Below, piece after piece: positions 34,742-44,532 of a stretch of DNA of 64,000 nt. Position 1 is the stretch's first letter, and every line of letters begins with the position of its first letter. Where the stretch lies: assembly GCA_015059095.1 (NCBI GenBank), contig SVBA01000001.1:100463-164462 (forward strand). The letters run 5' to 3'. The DNA is from Erysipelotrichaceae bacterium (GTDB lineage Bacteria > Bacillota_I > Bacilli_A > RFN20 > CAG-449). The notes under the pieces were generated by a model. That model made no database searches and was not told the origin of the DNA. It was given only the letters and a program-made list of their open reading frames with translations. The translations under genes were made by a program, and so were the position numbers.

Positions 34742-36049
34742 ATGATATTAAGAGATAAATACTTAAAAAAACTTATTGCTTCTAAAAATAATGGCTTTCC
34801 TAAAGTAATTACTGGGGTTAGAAGATGTGGCAAATCATATTTGCTAAAAGAAATTTATAGGTCTTATTTATTAAAAAACGGTGTTTTGAATAAGAATATA
34901 ATAGTTATTGAATTGGATGACGATAAAAATGTTAATTTAAGAAATCCATTAGAATTAGGTAAACATGTAAGAAAATTATGTGAAAGAAAAAGGAATTGTT
35001 ATGTTTTTATTGATGAAATTCAATTAGTAGATACTATAATTAATCCAATCTATACAGATGGTAAAATAGTGTTTGCTAAACATGGCGAAGAACATACAAT
35101 TTCATTTGTTGATGTTATATTGGGGCTATCACGAGAAAAGAATATTGATCTGTATGTTACTGGTAGCAATTCAAAAATGTTATCCAGCGATGTCATAACC
35201 GAATTTAGAGATAAAGCAACAAATATTCATCTGCAACCTTTGTCTTTTGAAGAATATTATAATTATGTTGGTGGTTATAAAGAAGAGGCAATGTTTGATT
35301 TTATAAAGTATGGAGGAATGCCTTTGGCAGTTCTTAAACCAGAAGAAGAAAAAAGTGAATATTTAATAAGTTTATTTAAAAAAACATATTTTCGAGATAT
35401 TTTAGAGCATAATAATATCGATAAAACAGAAGCTCTAGATGAACTATGTAATGTTATTAGTGATTGTGTTGGTGAATTAATAAATAACGAAAAAATATCT
35501 AATACATTTAAGAGTGTTAAAAAAGAAAATATAGATAAAGATACCGTTGGTAAATATATTAATTATTTCGTTGATTCGTTTATTTTAAGTGAAGTGACAA
35601 GATATGATATTAAAGGAAAAAGAAAAATCGGAGCATTAAGAAAATACTATTTTGTAGATACAGGATTAAGGAATGCAAGATTGAATTTTTCAAAATTTGA
35701 TGAAGGGCATTTAATAGAAAATCTTGTTTACAATGAACTGATATACAACGGATATACTGTTAATGTTGGTACATACAATAGAGTCGAAAAAAATAAAAAT
35801 AAGGAAAGCATAAAAAAAACATATGAAATTGATTTTTATGCAATAAGAGGTACAGAAAAATTGTATATTCAAATCGCATCTGATATAAGTAATATTGAGA
35901 CAAAAGAACGAGAAATAAAGCCATTTAAACATATAAATGATGGAGTAAAAAAAGTGTTAGTAGTAAATAGGCCATTAAAAGAAATAAACGATGACAATGG
36001 ATATACAATAATTGGGTTGACAGATTTCTTATTAAGATTTATTAAATAA
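34742..36049 (+). CDS. AAA-family ATPase with DUF4143 domain
   Basis: A 435-residue ATPase: an N-terminal AAA_14-type domain with ITGVRRCGKSYLLKEI (P-loop, about residues 20-35), Walker B CYVFIDEIQLV (about 85-95) and VTGSNSKMLSSD, then a DUF4143 C-terminal domain with nuclease-like fold features (YNELIYNGYTVNVGTYNR, YEIDFYAIRG). These ATPases are common, often in multiple copies and lost or gained rapidly; function is unsettled. The frame is open 20 codons upstream, but the AAAGGAGAAAG site fixes ATG 34742. It has its own promoter with a palindrome. A decayed fragment follows. Confidence 0.85.
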   Translation: MILRDKYLKKLIASKNNGFPKVITGVRRCGKSYLLKEIYRSYLLKNGVLNKNIIVIELDDDKNVNLRNPLELGKHVRKLCERKRNCYVFIDEIQLVDTIINPIYTDGKIVFAKHGEEHTISFVDVILGLSREKNIDLYVTGSNSKMLSSDVITEFRDKATNIHLQPLSFEEYYNYVGGYKEEAMFDFIKYGGMPLAVLKPEEEKSEYLISLFKKTYFRDILEHNNIDKTEALDELCNVISDCVGELINNEKISNTFKSVKKENIDKDTVGKYINYFVDSFILSEVTRYDIKGKRKIGALRKYYFVDTGLRNARLNFSKFDEGHLIENLVYNELIYNGYTVNVGTYNRVEKNKNKESIKKTYEIDFYAIRGTEKLYIQIASDISNIETKEREIKPFKHINDGVKKVLVVNRPLKEINDDNGYTIIGLTDFLLRFIK

Positions 36050-36206
36050 TGAATATAAATTGGTTTATTCAATCGATGATGAAACTAATGATTTGTTTAC
36101 AATAACCGAAGAGTGAAAAATCGAAGTTAGTGAGAATATAGAAAAAATCAAGCATTGGTCCGTCATTGCTCTTTATGATGTAGAAATAGATTATACAATT
36201 AAATAA
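36036..36206 (+). pseudogene. Decayed coding remnant between the ATPase and the MFS gene
   Basis: A frame reads YKLVYSIDDETNDLFTITEE, then a TGA, then IEVSENIEKIKHWSVIALYD and a few more residues before TAA. The composition is protein-like on both sides of the TGA. No ATG or ribosome-binding site fits, so I treat it as the tail of a lost gene. If TGA were read as an amino acid it would be continuous, but no intact gene here uses TGA that way. Confidence 0.35.
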
Positions 36207-36219
36207 ATATAGTATATAA

Positions 36220-36258
36220 AAAATGCCATACAATACTTGTAGTATGATGTGGCATTTT
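36220..36258 (-). terminator. Terminator of the MFS gene, possibly bidirectional
   Basis: AAAATGCCA and TGGCATTTT form the outer stem and ATAC/GTAT an inner stem. On the minus strand it follows, and partly contains, the TAA of the MFS gene and ends in a T run; the plus strand also ends in T residues. Confidence 0.65.
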
Positions 36259-37447
36259 AATTTGCATTATTTTTGTTAATGGATAAAAAATAAATTAAAT
36301 ATATGATGAATGATAAAAGAATAATGAATCCAGAAATAATGAATACTAATGGATTTCCTTTGGTGTATAGTAATGAACCAATTAATGGTCCAACAACATT
36401 GCCAATAGAAAGCATTGTTTGTCTTGCTCCCATAATTTTTCCATTATTATCTAAGGAAGAATATTTGGATAATTCATTTTGTTCTAAAGGGGTAATTATT
36501 GATTTTAACATTGAATAAATTAAATGAGTAGATAATAAGAAAACCATTATATTTTTTTCTGAAGAGAAAGTAATAAAGGTTAATATAGAAGACAAGAATA
36601 CAAATAAGATTAAAACAAAACTTAAGTATTTGTTTTTGATTTTCTTTACTAGTGGAATAATTAATAAATTACTAATCGCTCCTATTACACCAGTTAATAA
36701 CACATAATGACCTAATGTTGCAGGTTCATTACCTATATGAATAATATAAGTGTCTAAATATTTATTTATTAGTATTTGACCAATTGTTAGAGTTAATAAG
36801 GCAATTAATAATACATAAATGTGTTTATTTAAAGTAAATAAACTTTTAAAAGAAAATTTCTTATTGTTATTAAGACTTTGAGAAGATATTTTGACATCTT
36901 TGATTAATAAGGCAAACAATAAGCTAGTTATTGCACATAGAATAAATTGGGAAATAAATATTTGTGAAATTGAAAAATGAATATAATTATATAAAGATCC
37001 TCCAATTTCATAACCAAGAGATGATCCTAAAAGTGAGAAGAAACTTAATAAAGAAAGATATTTTACTTTCTTTTCATTAGTAGATATATCTAAACACATA
37101 GATACAAATAAAGTATTAGGAGCAGATACAAATATACCTGCAAGTATTCTAAATAATAGAATTAATAGAGGATAAGTATTAATAAAACCAAATCCTAATT
37201 GTGCTAAAGCATAACCAATAATACCTAAAGCAATTAACCATTTTCTACCTATTTTGTCAGATAAAGAACCAAATATAATCGCACCAATTACTTGACCTAA
37301 TGACATTAATGAAAAGAAAAAACCAAAATAATAATCTGGTAAATTCAAACTATTAACATAAGTAGTAGTGATTGGATGAACGAGATTTATACAAATGGAA
37401 TGAAATAAAAATAATATGAAAAATAAAGATATTTTTGACTTATTCAT
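36257..37447 (-). CDS. MFS transporter (drug/metabolite efflux type)
   Basis: A 396-residue permease with about 12 membrane segments. The MFS motif between TM2 and TM3 is clear (GSLSDKIGRKWLIALG, about residues 60-76), and TM4-TM5 carries LFRILAGIFVSAPNTLF. It is on the opposite strand from both neighbours. The start follows AGGAGGAAGTT, with an extended -10 box on the minus strand (37475-37483). The substrate cannot be told from sequence. Its divergent promoter faces the DUF4062 operon, so the two share an intergenic region of about 100 bases. Confidence 0.88.
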   Translation of the reverse strand: MNKSKISLFFILFLFHSICINLVHPITTTYVNSLNLPDYYFGFFFSLMSLGQVIGAIIFGSLSDKIGRKWLIALGIIGYALAQLGFGFINTYPLLILLFRILAGIFVSAPNTLFVSMCLDISTNEKKVKYLSLLSFFSLLGSSLGYEIGGSLYNYIHFSISQIFISQFILCAITSLLFALLIKDVKISSQSLNNNKKFSFKSLFTLNKHIYVLLIALLTLTIGQILINKYLDTYIIHIGNEPATLGHYVLLTGVIGAISNLLIIPLVKKIKNKYLSFVLILFVFLSSILTFITFSSEKNIMVFLLSTHLIYSMLKSIITPLEQNELSKYSSLDNNGKIMGARQTMLSIGNVVGPLIGSLLYTKGNPLVFIISGFIILLSFIIYLIYFLSINKNNAN

Positions 37448-37474
37448 AACTTCCTCCTTCTATAAACTTTTTAA

Positions 37475-37483
37475 ATTATATCA
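37475..37483 (-). promoter_or_regulatory. Extended -10 promoter of the MFS gene
   Basis: On the minus strand this reads TGATATAAT, the same extended -10 box used by several genes here, 28 bases upstream of the ATG. Confidence 0.55.
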
Positions 37484-37512
37484 TGGAAAATTATAAATAA
37501 CTATTGTTATTA

Positions 37513-37521
37513 TGATACAAT
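37513..37521 (+). promoter_or_regulatory. Extended -10 promoter of the DUF4062 operon
   Basis: TGATACAAT, an extended -10 box with one mismatch, lies 26 bases before the first DUF4062 gene and back-to-back with the MFS promoter. The same sequence drives the FAD-oxidoreductase gene at 52248. Confidence 0.5.
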
Positions 37522-37546
37522 ACATTATAGAAAGAGATGTGAGCTT

Positions 37547-40500
37547 ATGGCTATTGTAAAAAAATATGCGACTAGAAATATTTTTATATCTTCAACATTT
37601 TTAGATATGCAAGTAGAAAGAGATATACTTGCTAAAAAGGTTTTGCCAATTGTTAAAGAGTATGCTTTAAAATACCATGTTAATATTGAATTTGTTGATT
37701 TAAGATTTGGTATTGATATTGGTAATCAAAACTTATTAGATAAGGTAATTAATACTTGTAGCGATGAAATTGTTCGTTGTAAACCTTTGTTTATTGGTTT
37801 TTTAGGAAATAGATTTGGAACAGAAATAGAAGGCAGTAAAGAGTCTATTACTTCTTTTGAAATTCATAAAGCTATTTTAGAAAAATGTGAATCATTATTT
37901 TATTTCCGTACGATTACAAATCAAGAAGCTTTAAAAGAAAATAAAGAAAAGTATATTTATAGAGATGAAAAAGTACAATCTTTAAAAGAAGAAATTATTG
38001 ATATATATCCAAATAGTTATAGAGAATATACATCTTTTTATGATGAAGAAAAAGAAGAATTAATTCTTAGTGAAGAATTTATTAGTATGCTTGTAGAAGA
38101 TATTAATGAATTGATTAAAAAAATGTATGATAGAGAACCACTTAATACATTGTCTCCTCATTTAGATTATTTATCTTTTTTATATAAGGATTATATTGAT
38201 ATTGATGAAGGAGCAGAGTATTTTTTATCAAAACTATTTTTATTTAAAGAAAAAATATTATTGATTTTAGGTAGAGATGGTAGTGGAAAGAGTTCTTTAG
38301 TTTCTAATCTAGTTAAAGAATATGAAAAGGAAGCTTTAATTGTTCCTTTCTTTACTAATGTAGACGACAATCATTCTTTAATTAATCTGATTAATTCATA
38401 TATTGAAATGATTAAAATACGTTTTAAAGAACCTTATGAATATATAAATAATTTAGAAGAAGCAATTAAGTTATTTTATCAATCTATTTCTCAAATTAAA
38501 GAAAAATGTTTAATTATTATTGATGATTTCTACTATATAAATGGAGAATATGAAAACGAAAAGTATTCTTGGATTAAAGAAGATGAAATTCCTAATAATA
38601 TTAGAATCGTTATTTCTACTTCAAGTGGAGATGATGTAGAACATTTAGAAGCAGAATCATACTTATGGAGATGTATTGGTGTAAATCATCGTATGATAAA
38701 AAAATATTTAGATGGATATTTAGAAAAGATTAATCAAAAAGTATCTCAAGATTTCTATCAAATGTTATTAGATGAATTGGTGAATAAGTGTTTAAATAAG
38801 TCTATAACCTATTTAAAAACATATTTAGATTATGTTTTCTTTAATGATCGTTATGATGCAAAGATTATTAACGAATTATCAAATCATGATAGTGAAAGTA
38901 ATCTAACTAGTGTAGATAAAGGAGTATTAGATTTTTACATTAATAAAATTAATAATATTAAAAACTTTGAAGATTTATTTTATAATTTATTAACTAAAAA
39001 AGTAGAAATGTTAGATAAAGAATTAGGCAAATTAATATTATATTTGTTTGCTACTTTCAGAAATGGGGTTAGAGAAAAAGATCTAATTGGAATTTGTGAA
39101 TTATTAAATATTAAATATGTTTCTAATGAATTTGCTTTATTGCGTAAAATAATGCCTTCTTATTTTTATCAACAAAAAGATGGTACATGGGTTATCACAA
39201 ATGATCTAGTTAAAGGAAGTCTAAAAGAATATTGTTTGAAAGATAAAGAGTATAGTTTAAAAGTAAATAAAGTAATATTAACTTATTTAAAATCATTAGA
39301 AGACAATGATTGTATTAAACTTGAAAATATAATGTCGCTTTTATATCAAAATAAAGATTATGATGAAATAAAGAGGTTATTGTTATATGCAGTTTACAGC
39401 GAAAAACCTCACTATTTTGATAAGTTTATACTAGACATTTGTTATTCTTATAAGGATTATGATTTATTATTAGATATATTAGAAGGATATTCGTATAAAA
39501 AGCAAGAAGAAGTGAACTGTTATCTTTCCAATGTAATTTGTTCTAATCCATATCGAGATTATGACTCTTATATGGAAGTTCTTCCTTATGAAATAGAAAC
39601 TAGAAGTGTATCTAATTCTCGAGGTATTAGATATTTCTTTGCATACTACAATTTAAAACTTTGTTTATTAAATGATAATGATCAGCATTTGGATGTATTA
39701 AATGAAGAATTCTATGATTTATATTGTTCAACTAAAAATAAAAAAATGAAACAAAGTATTATTGAATGTTATTTTGAAATGATTGAATTAGCAAAAAATA
39801 AAATTGAAACTAAAAAGATTGTTAATTCACTATTTAAATTATTGAATTTAGATAGTTCAATTGATAATTCATTAAATAAGTGTAAAGCTTATATAGAATA
39901 TATGAAGTTAAATAAAAATAACAAAGAAAAAACTTTAGAATATTTATCTAAAGTTGAAGAACTTGTTTTAGAAGGATATTCTTCTTATCAAATGAATAAT
40001 GAAGTTATAGAGTTACTATATAAGTTGATTTTAGATTCTTTAATCAATGAAAATTATTTTGAAGTAAATAAAAATTTAAAATTAATGAAAGCATTAATAA
40101 ATAAATATCGTTACCTTGTTAGAAGTGGAGAATTATTACAAACTCTATTAATTATTGAATTTTTAGAATTAATTAGTAAATATAAACTTAATAATTTAAA
40201 AGTAGAAGAAGTAGATGATTTATGGGAAAGATTTGATGAACTCGATAGAGTAGCATATGAAAAAGAATTAGAGATAAGTTGTTCTTATTGTTTAAGAGGG
40301 GTTGAAGTATTAAAAGCTTTAGTAAAAAAAGATTATTCTAATATTCTTTCTTTAATTAATTCTTTAGCGTATCAAATAAATTATTATTCTATTGAAGATA
40401 AAGAAATCTATATATTAGGATATTTTGTAAATGAACTTATAAGTCTTATTAAAGAAGGTTTTGTTGTAGTAAATGATGAAGATATTAAGAAATTCAAGAA

Positions 40501-40594
40501 AAGAACATATAAATTATTAAGAAAAAGAGAATATAATCACGATTTTCTAATTAAAAGAATTAAGAAAGAAATAAAAGATGTTACCTTTTATTAA
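37547..40594 (+). CDS. DUF4062-STAND NTPase (NLR-like), intact P-loop
   Basis: A 1015-residue protein. The N terminus is a DUF4062 domain (NIFISSTFLDMQVERD at 10-25, FVDLRFGID near 50, then FLGNRFGTE), the module also found at the start of TEP1- and NPHP3-like STAND proteins. It is followed by an NTPase domain with an intact P-loop GRDGSGKSS (242-250) and Walker B CLIIIDDFYY (about 322-331), then about 550 residues of helical, asparagine/leucine-rich repeat-like sequence (TPR-like) to the C terminus. STAND NTPases act as switches that sense a ligand through the C-terminal repeats. First gene of a nine-gene run with its own extended -10 box. Effector identity is not evident; DUF4062 may itself be the signalling part. 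Confidence 0.85.
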   Translation: MAIVKKYATRNIFISSTFLDMQVERDILAKKVLPIVKEYALKYHVNIEFVDLRFGIDIGNQNLLDKVINTCSDEIVRCKPLFIGFLGNRFGTEIEGSKESITSFEIHKAILEKCESLFYFRTITNQEALKENKEKYIYRDEKVQSLKEEIIDIYPNSYREYTSFYDEEKEELILSEEFISMLVEDINELIKKMYDREPLNTLSPHLDYLSFLYKDYIDIDEGAEYFLSKLFLFKEKILLILGRDGSGKSSLVSNLVKEYEKEALIVPFFTNVDDNHSLINLINSYIEMIKIRFKEPYEYINNLEEAIKLFYQSISQIKEKCLIIIDDFYYINGEYENEKYSWIKEDEIPNNIRIVISTSSGDDVEHLEAESYLWRCIGVNHRMIKKYLDGYLEKINQKVSQDFYQMLLDELVNKCLNKSITYLKTYLDYVFFNDRYDAKIINELSNHDSESNLTSVDKGVLDFYINKINNIKNFEDLFYNLLTKKVEMLDKELGKLILYLFATFRNGVREKDLIGICELLNIKYVSNEFALLRKIMPSYFYQQKDGTWVITNDLVKGSLKEYCLKDKEYSLKVNKVILTYLKSLEDNDCIKLENIMSLLYQNKDYDEIKRLLLYAVYSEKPHYFDKFILDICYSYKDYDLLLDILEGYSYKKQEEVNCYLSNVICSNPYRDYDSYMEVLPYEIETRSVSNSRGIRYFFAYYNLKLCLLNDNDQHLDVLNEEFYDLYCSTKNKKMKQSIIECYFEMIELAKNKIETKKIVNSLFKLLNLDSSIDNSLNKCKAYIEYMKLNKNNKEKTLEYLSKVEELVLEGYSSYQMNNEVIELLYKLILDSLINENYFEVNKNLKLMKALINKYRYLVRSGELLQTLLIIEFLELISKYKLNNLKVEEVDDLWERFDELDRVAYEKELEISCSYCLRGVEVLKALVKKDYSNILSLINSLAYQINYYSIEDKEIYILGYFVNELISLIKEGFVVVNDEDIKKFKKRTYKLLRKREYNHDFLIKRIKKEIKDVTFY

Positions 40595-40668
40595 GAAAAA
40601 TAAGATATTTGAATAATTGGACTAGTTATGTTATTATTTATATACAAAGGTAATAAATAATAATTAAT

Positions 40669-41232
40669 ATGGCTATTGGAATTAAACTAAGAAAAAAAGT
40701 AGAACACGATCATTTAGGGGTCAGTAAATTTTTTGGAATACCTACTTTACCTTCTGGAATGGAAGAAAAATTATCTCCAGAAGCTGTTTTTATCGCGCAG
40801 ATTAAAATGGAAGATATCGCTTCTTTAGATAAAGATAACGTATTACCACATACTGGTTATCTTTATTTCTTTATGGAAACAGAAGACGATACACCATATT
40901 CAAATAAAAAAGCAGTAGTTTTATATTCTAATGAAGAACCAGAAATTGCCATTAATGATTTTAATGAAAATTCTCCGATTCCTGAAGGATTAAATGAAGA
41001 TTATCCAATTGATTTTTTTGAAGTAGACGATTCTTATTCAGGAATTAAATTATTAGGAGTTCCATCTGATTGGAATTATATGGATGAACCTAAAGAATTA
41101 TTATTACAATATGATCCTTTAGATACTGAAGGATTAGAGTTTTTTGATTATTTAGATGGATACATTTATTTCTTTTATAAAAATAAAAAAAGAAAATTTA
41201 AAGATGTGATTATACATTTTGAATATTCTTAG
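40669..41232 (+). CDS. DUF1963 (YwqG-like) domain protein
   Basis: A 187-residue protein resembling YwqG/DUF1963: VSKFFGIPTLPSGME, then AVFIAQIKMEDIASLDK, LPHTGYLYFFMET, and a later KLLGVPSDWNY and LLLQYDPLDTEG. The GxPxLP / IAQI / GxLYFF succession is the family signature. DUF1963 proteins have no proven activity but often neighbour toxin-immunity and signalling genes. The 74-base gap before it is the largest in this run, and its own ribosome-binding site is weak. It lies between the two DUF4062 genes and 15 bases before the second. The stop is TAG. Confidence 0.7.
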   Translation: MAIGIKLRKKVEHDHLGVSKFFGIPTLPSGMEEKLSPEAVFIAQIKMEDIASLDKDNVLPHTGYLYFFMETEDDTPYSNKKAVVLYSNEEPEIAINDFNENSPIPEGLNEDYPIDFFEVDDSYSGIKLLGVPSDWNYMDEPKELLLQYDPLDTEGLEFFDYLDGYIYFFYKNKKRKFKDVIIHFEYS

Positions 41233-41247
41233 AAAGAAGGATTTGTT

Positions 41248-44200
41248 ATGAGATTAGTATTTATTTCATCGACATTTAAAGACATGCAATCAGAAAGAGA
41301 CCAAATGCACAATCGTGTTTTGCCTCTTGTTGATGCTGAATTAGAAAAGTATGGCGAAAATTTAAATTTCGCAGATTTAAGATGGGGTGTAAATACTAAA
41401 GGCCTTTCGGAAGAAGAAAGTTCTAGAAAGGTTCTTTCATTATGTTTAGATAGAATTGATGATTGTAAACCATATATGATTGTCTTTATTGGTGAAAGAT
41501 ATGGTTGGATTCCAGAAAAGAAGTTCTTAGATGAAATTTGTAAACAAAAAGAAATTGATATTAATGACTATAACGGGTCGGTTACTGAATTAGAAATTGA
41601 ATATGGTGCACTCCTTCATCCTGATTTTGAAGGAAGAATTTTATTCTATTTTAGAGATGAATTTGATACTTCAAAAATGAGCGAAGAAGAAAAGAAAATT
41701 TATTGTGTAGAGTCCTCTTTACATAAAGAAAAAATAGAAAGATTAAAAAGAAAAATTGAAGAATTATATCCTTCTTATATTCGTCATTATCAAGTAGAAT
41801 TTGATGAAGAAAAAAGAGTTTTAAAAGGTTTTGATAAACTTAATAACCAAGTAAAAGAAGATTTATTAAGAATTTTTAAACTTGATATTGATAAAGAACA
41901 AAAGATTCCATATCAAGAAAAAGTATTATCAAATAGTCATAATTATCTTGTGAGTTATGCTAAAAATAAAGTGATAACTGATGAAGAATCACCCATAACT
42001 CTTGAAACAGGTTATTTAGATATTGATGATGGATCTACCTTTGCTTATGTTAATAACCCACTTGTTTATATTGTTCATGGTGAATCAGGAAGAGGGGTAA
42101 AATCTCAAATTTCACTCGCCTATCTTGATAGTTTAGATTATGAAAATATGGATTCCATTCCATTAGTATTACATGGAGAAAGTAAAAAAGAAATCTCTAG
42201 TATTTTGATTTATAAATTAGAGGAAATATTAAATAAGGAACACACTAATAAGGATGATAGTGAATATTTATTAAAATTATTAGAAGAATATGATACTAAA
42301 GAAGAATATCTTTATATTTTTGTTGCTACATCTTCTTTAAAATTTTTAGATTTATTATTAGAAATTGAAGCTCTTCAAGATATGGAAAAGAAATTCTTCA
42401 CAAACATTCGTTTTTATATTGGATATAATGGTGTTTTAAAAGAAGAGGATCATATTCCATATTATTTCTTTTCTAATCATGTAGAATTACAAGGATATAA
42501 AGGGAGAATAAAAAGAAAAATATTAAATTCTTTACTTGAAAGAAAAAAGAAAGAATTATCTAAAAAGGTTATTGATAAGATATTAAAAAAAGAAGAATCT
42601 ATTGAACCTTTATATTTGTCTTTAATTGTTGATAGATTGTGTAAATTAGATGAGTTTGATTTTAGAGAAATTAGAAAATTAGGAGATGGTATGGACGCTA
42701 TTGAAAACTATATGGTGTCTATTGTTAATCGATATGGTGATAACCTAGAAGAGATTATCAATGAATTATTTTCTGAACTCTGTCAAAGAATTAATGAAAC
42801 TACTATTCCTTACTTTATTTCTTTATTGTCATATGAAGGAGTGTTTAATATTTATGCGATAGAAAAATTTATGAAATATTATAATCTTCCTTATGAAGAG
42901 AGTGATTTTATTTTATTCACTAAATTATATCCTTCATTAATTGAAAGAAAACAAGATGAATTTTATGTTTATTCATGTGATTTAATTAAAAAGGTGGCTA
43001 AAGAATTTAAAGAAAAACATTTACCATCATTAGATGAAAAAGTATTAGTTTATTTAGAATCATTGGAACGAACTAGTAAATTCTTTATAAAGTCATATCC
43101 TTCAAAATTAGTAGAAGCAAAAGATAAAGAAAGAATAATTAATACATTCATCTATTTATCTAAAAAATTTGATGAAAATGAGAAAGATCTAGCTACATAT
43201 GAATTATATGATTCACTCCTTAAATCTATTTCTAGTTTAGTAGAAGAAGATTATGATTTCTTTATTTCTATATTTTATGAATTAATAGAACTTTCAGTGA
43301 CATCAATAGATTTTAACTCACGTATTTCTTTTTCTGATATTATTTTATTTTCCTCTCATGGAAGTACCTACAAGAAAAGAAAAGCACATAGAAGATTAAT
43401 TAAAGATATTGCTAGACTACTTTGTCAAAAGTTAGATTATTTAAAAAATAGAAAATATTGTGATTTTGCTTGGATTATTTGTGGTTCATTTGTTTTAGGA
43501 GATGATGCTGAAGTATTAGAAGATTTAACTAAAGAAGAACTAGAAAAGATTAAATATATCTATGATTTAGCTAAAGATAATTTATCTAATAAAGAAGTAA
43601 TGTATAATAACAGAGTATTTATTCAACAATTATTACAAATGTTATATGGTATAAATAAGGATAGATATTATCAAGATAATGAAGATAACACACTAAATAA
43701 TTATTATATTAACCAATTAAATAATGTTTTTAAAACGATCGAAGAAGAATTTGAAACTAACGAAGAATATCTCGCGGCTTTAAAGGATATGGAAAATGAT
43801 GTTAGTAAGAAAAATTATGTAGGAAGGAATCAATTTGCTTACATACAAATGTTATCACAAAGAGGATATATGTATCTTTTAGATAATAAATTAGAAGAAG
43901 CAAAAGAAGATGCTTTATTATCATTTAAAAAATTAAAGGATTATTGTTATAAGTATATTGGAAAAGATGCAGATGTTTTAGATATTAGTCTATCATTAAA
44001 ATGTATCTTGTATACTTTAATTACTTATTATGAAAGTAAAAATGATGAAGAAAAAGTAGTTATTTTAATTCGAGATTCCATTAATTTAATCAATCGCGTC
44101 TTATATTGTACTGAAGCATATTATGCTTACCTATTAGGAGTGATTCCTTGTTTATTAATGATTTTCTTTAAAGGTATAGTGCCATATAATAAGTATTTTA

Positions 44201-44517
44201 CTTCTAGATATATTTCTAATTATATTCACTTCTTATTGAAGAGTTTAAAACCATATGTTATTGATGGTAGTATAGAAATAGATGGAATGGATTCTACTAG
44301 TGTATTATTTAAAATAATTAATAAAATTAATTATAATTATGTTAATTATAAAAGGGTGTTACGTTATTTTTTAGAAATTTTTGCTTATAGTAATTCTCTA
44401 GATGAAAGATTAGAAGAATTAGAGGAATTATTAACTATAGAAATGTTAAAAGGAACTTCTTTTGAAGAAGAAAAAGAAGTTATAAAAGAAACATTTAATT
44501 ATTATTTTTATGATTAA
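41248..44517 (+). CDS. DUF4062-STAND protein with a degenerate P-loop
   Basis: A 1089-residue protein. The DUF4062 domain (LVFISSTFKDMQSERD at 3-18, ADLRWGVNTKG near 44-54, FIGERYGWIP) matches the TEP1-type DLRWGV signature better than the first paralogue. The nucleotide site reads GESGRGVKS at about 278-286, one residue longer than GxxGxGKS, and the Walker B position is YLYIFVATSS with no acidic pair, so ATP hydrolysis is doubtful. About 700 residues of helical repeats follow. It is a partner paralogue of the 37547 protein: one with a normal P-loop, one without, like sensor/helper pairs of NLR proteins (analogy only). It is the third gene in the run, 15 bases after the DUF1963 gene. Confidence 0.82.
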   Translation: MRLVFISSTFKDMQSERDQMHNRVLPLVDAELEKYGENLNFADLRWGVNTKGLSEEESSRKVLSLCLDRIDDCKPYMIVFIGERYGWIPEKKFLDEICKQKEIDINDYNGSVTELEIEYGALLHPDFEGRILFYFRDEFDTSKMSEEEKKIYCVESSLHKEKIERLKRKIEELYPSYIRHYQVEFDEEKRVLKGFDKLNNQVKEDLLRIFKLDIDKEQKIPYQEKVLSNSHNYLVSYAKNKVITDEESPITLETGYLDIDDGSTFAYVNNPLVYIVHGESGRGVKSQISLAYLDSLDYENMDSIPLVLHGESKKEISSILIYKLEEILNKEHTNKDDSEYLLKLLEEYDTKEEYLYIFVATSSLKFLDLLLEIEALQDMEKKFFTNIRFYIGYNGVLKEEDHIPYYFFSNHVELQGYKGRIKRKILNSLLERKKKELSKKVIDKILKKEESIEPLYLSLIVDRLCKLDEFDFREIRKLGDGMDAIENYMVSIVNRYGDNLEEIINELFSELCQRINETTIPYFISLLSYEGVFNIYAIEKFMKYYNLPYEESDFILFTKLYPSLIERKQDEFYVYSCDLIKKVAKEFKEKHLPSLDEKVLVYLESLERTSKFFIKSYPSKLVEAKDKERIINTFIYLSKKFDENEKDLATYELYDSLLKSISSLVEEDYDFFISIFYELIELSVTSIDFNSRISFSDIILFSSHGSTYKKRKAHRRLIKDIARLLCQKLDYLKNRKYCDFAWIICGSFVLGDDAEVLEDLTKEELEKIKYIYDLAKDNLSNKEVMYNNRVFIQQLLQMLYGINKDRYYQDNEDNTLNNYYINQLNNVFKTIEEEFETNEEYLAALKDMENDVSKKNYVGRNQFAYIQMLSQRGYMYLLDNKLEEAKEDALLSFKKLKDYCYKYIGKDADVLDISLSLKCILYTLITYYESKNDEEKVVILIRDSINLINRVLYCTEAYYAYLLGVIPCLLMIFFKGIVPYNKYFTSRYISNYIHFLLKSLKPYVIDGSIEIDGMDSTSVLFKIINKINYNYVNYKRVLRYFLEIFAYSNSLDERLEELEELLTIEMLKGTSFEEEKEVIKETFNYYFYD

Positions 44518-44532
44518 AAGGAGGAAAATATT

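Noticed and set aside
36036..36206. TGA as a tryptophan codon
   Set aside because: No intact gene contains an in-frame TGA and all Trp codons are TGG, so a reassigned code is not supported; only TGA avoidance is.
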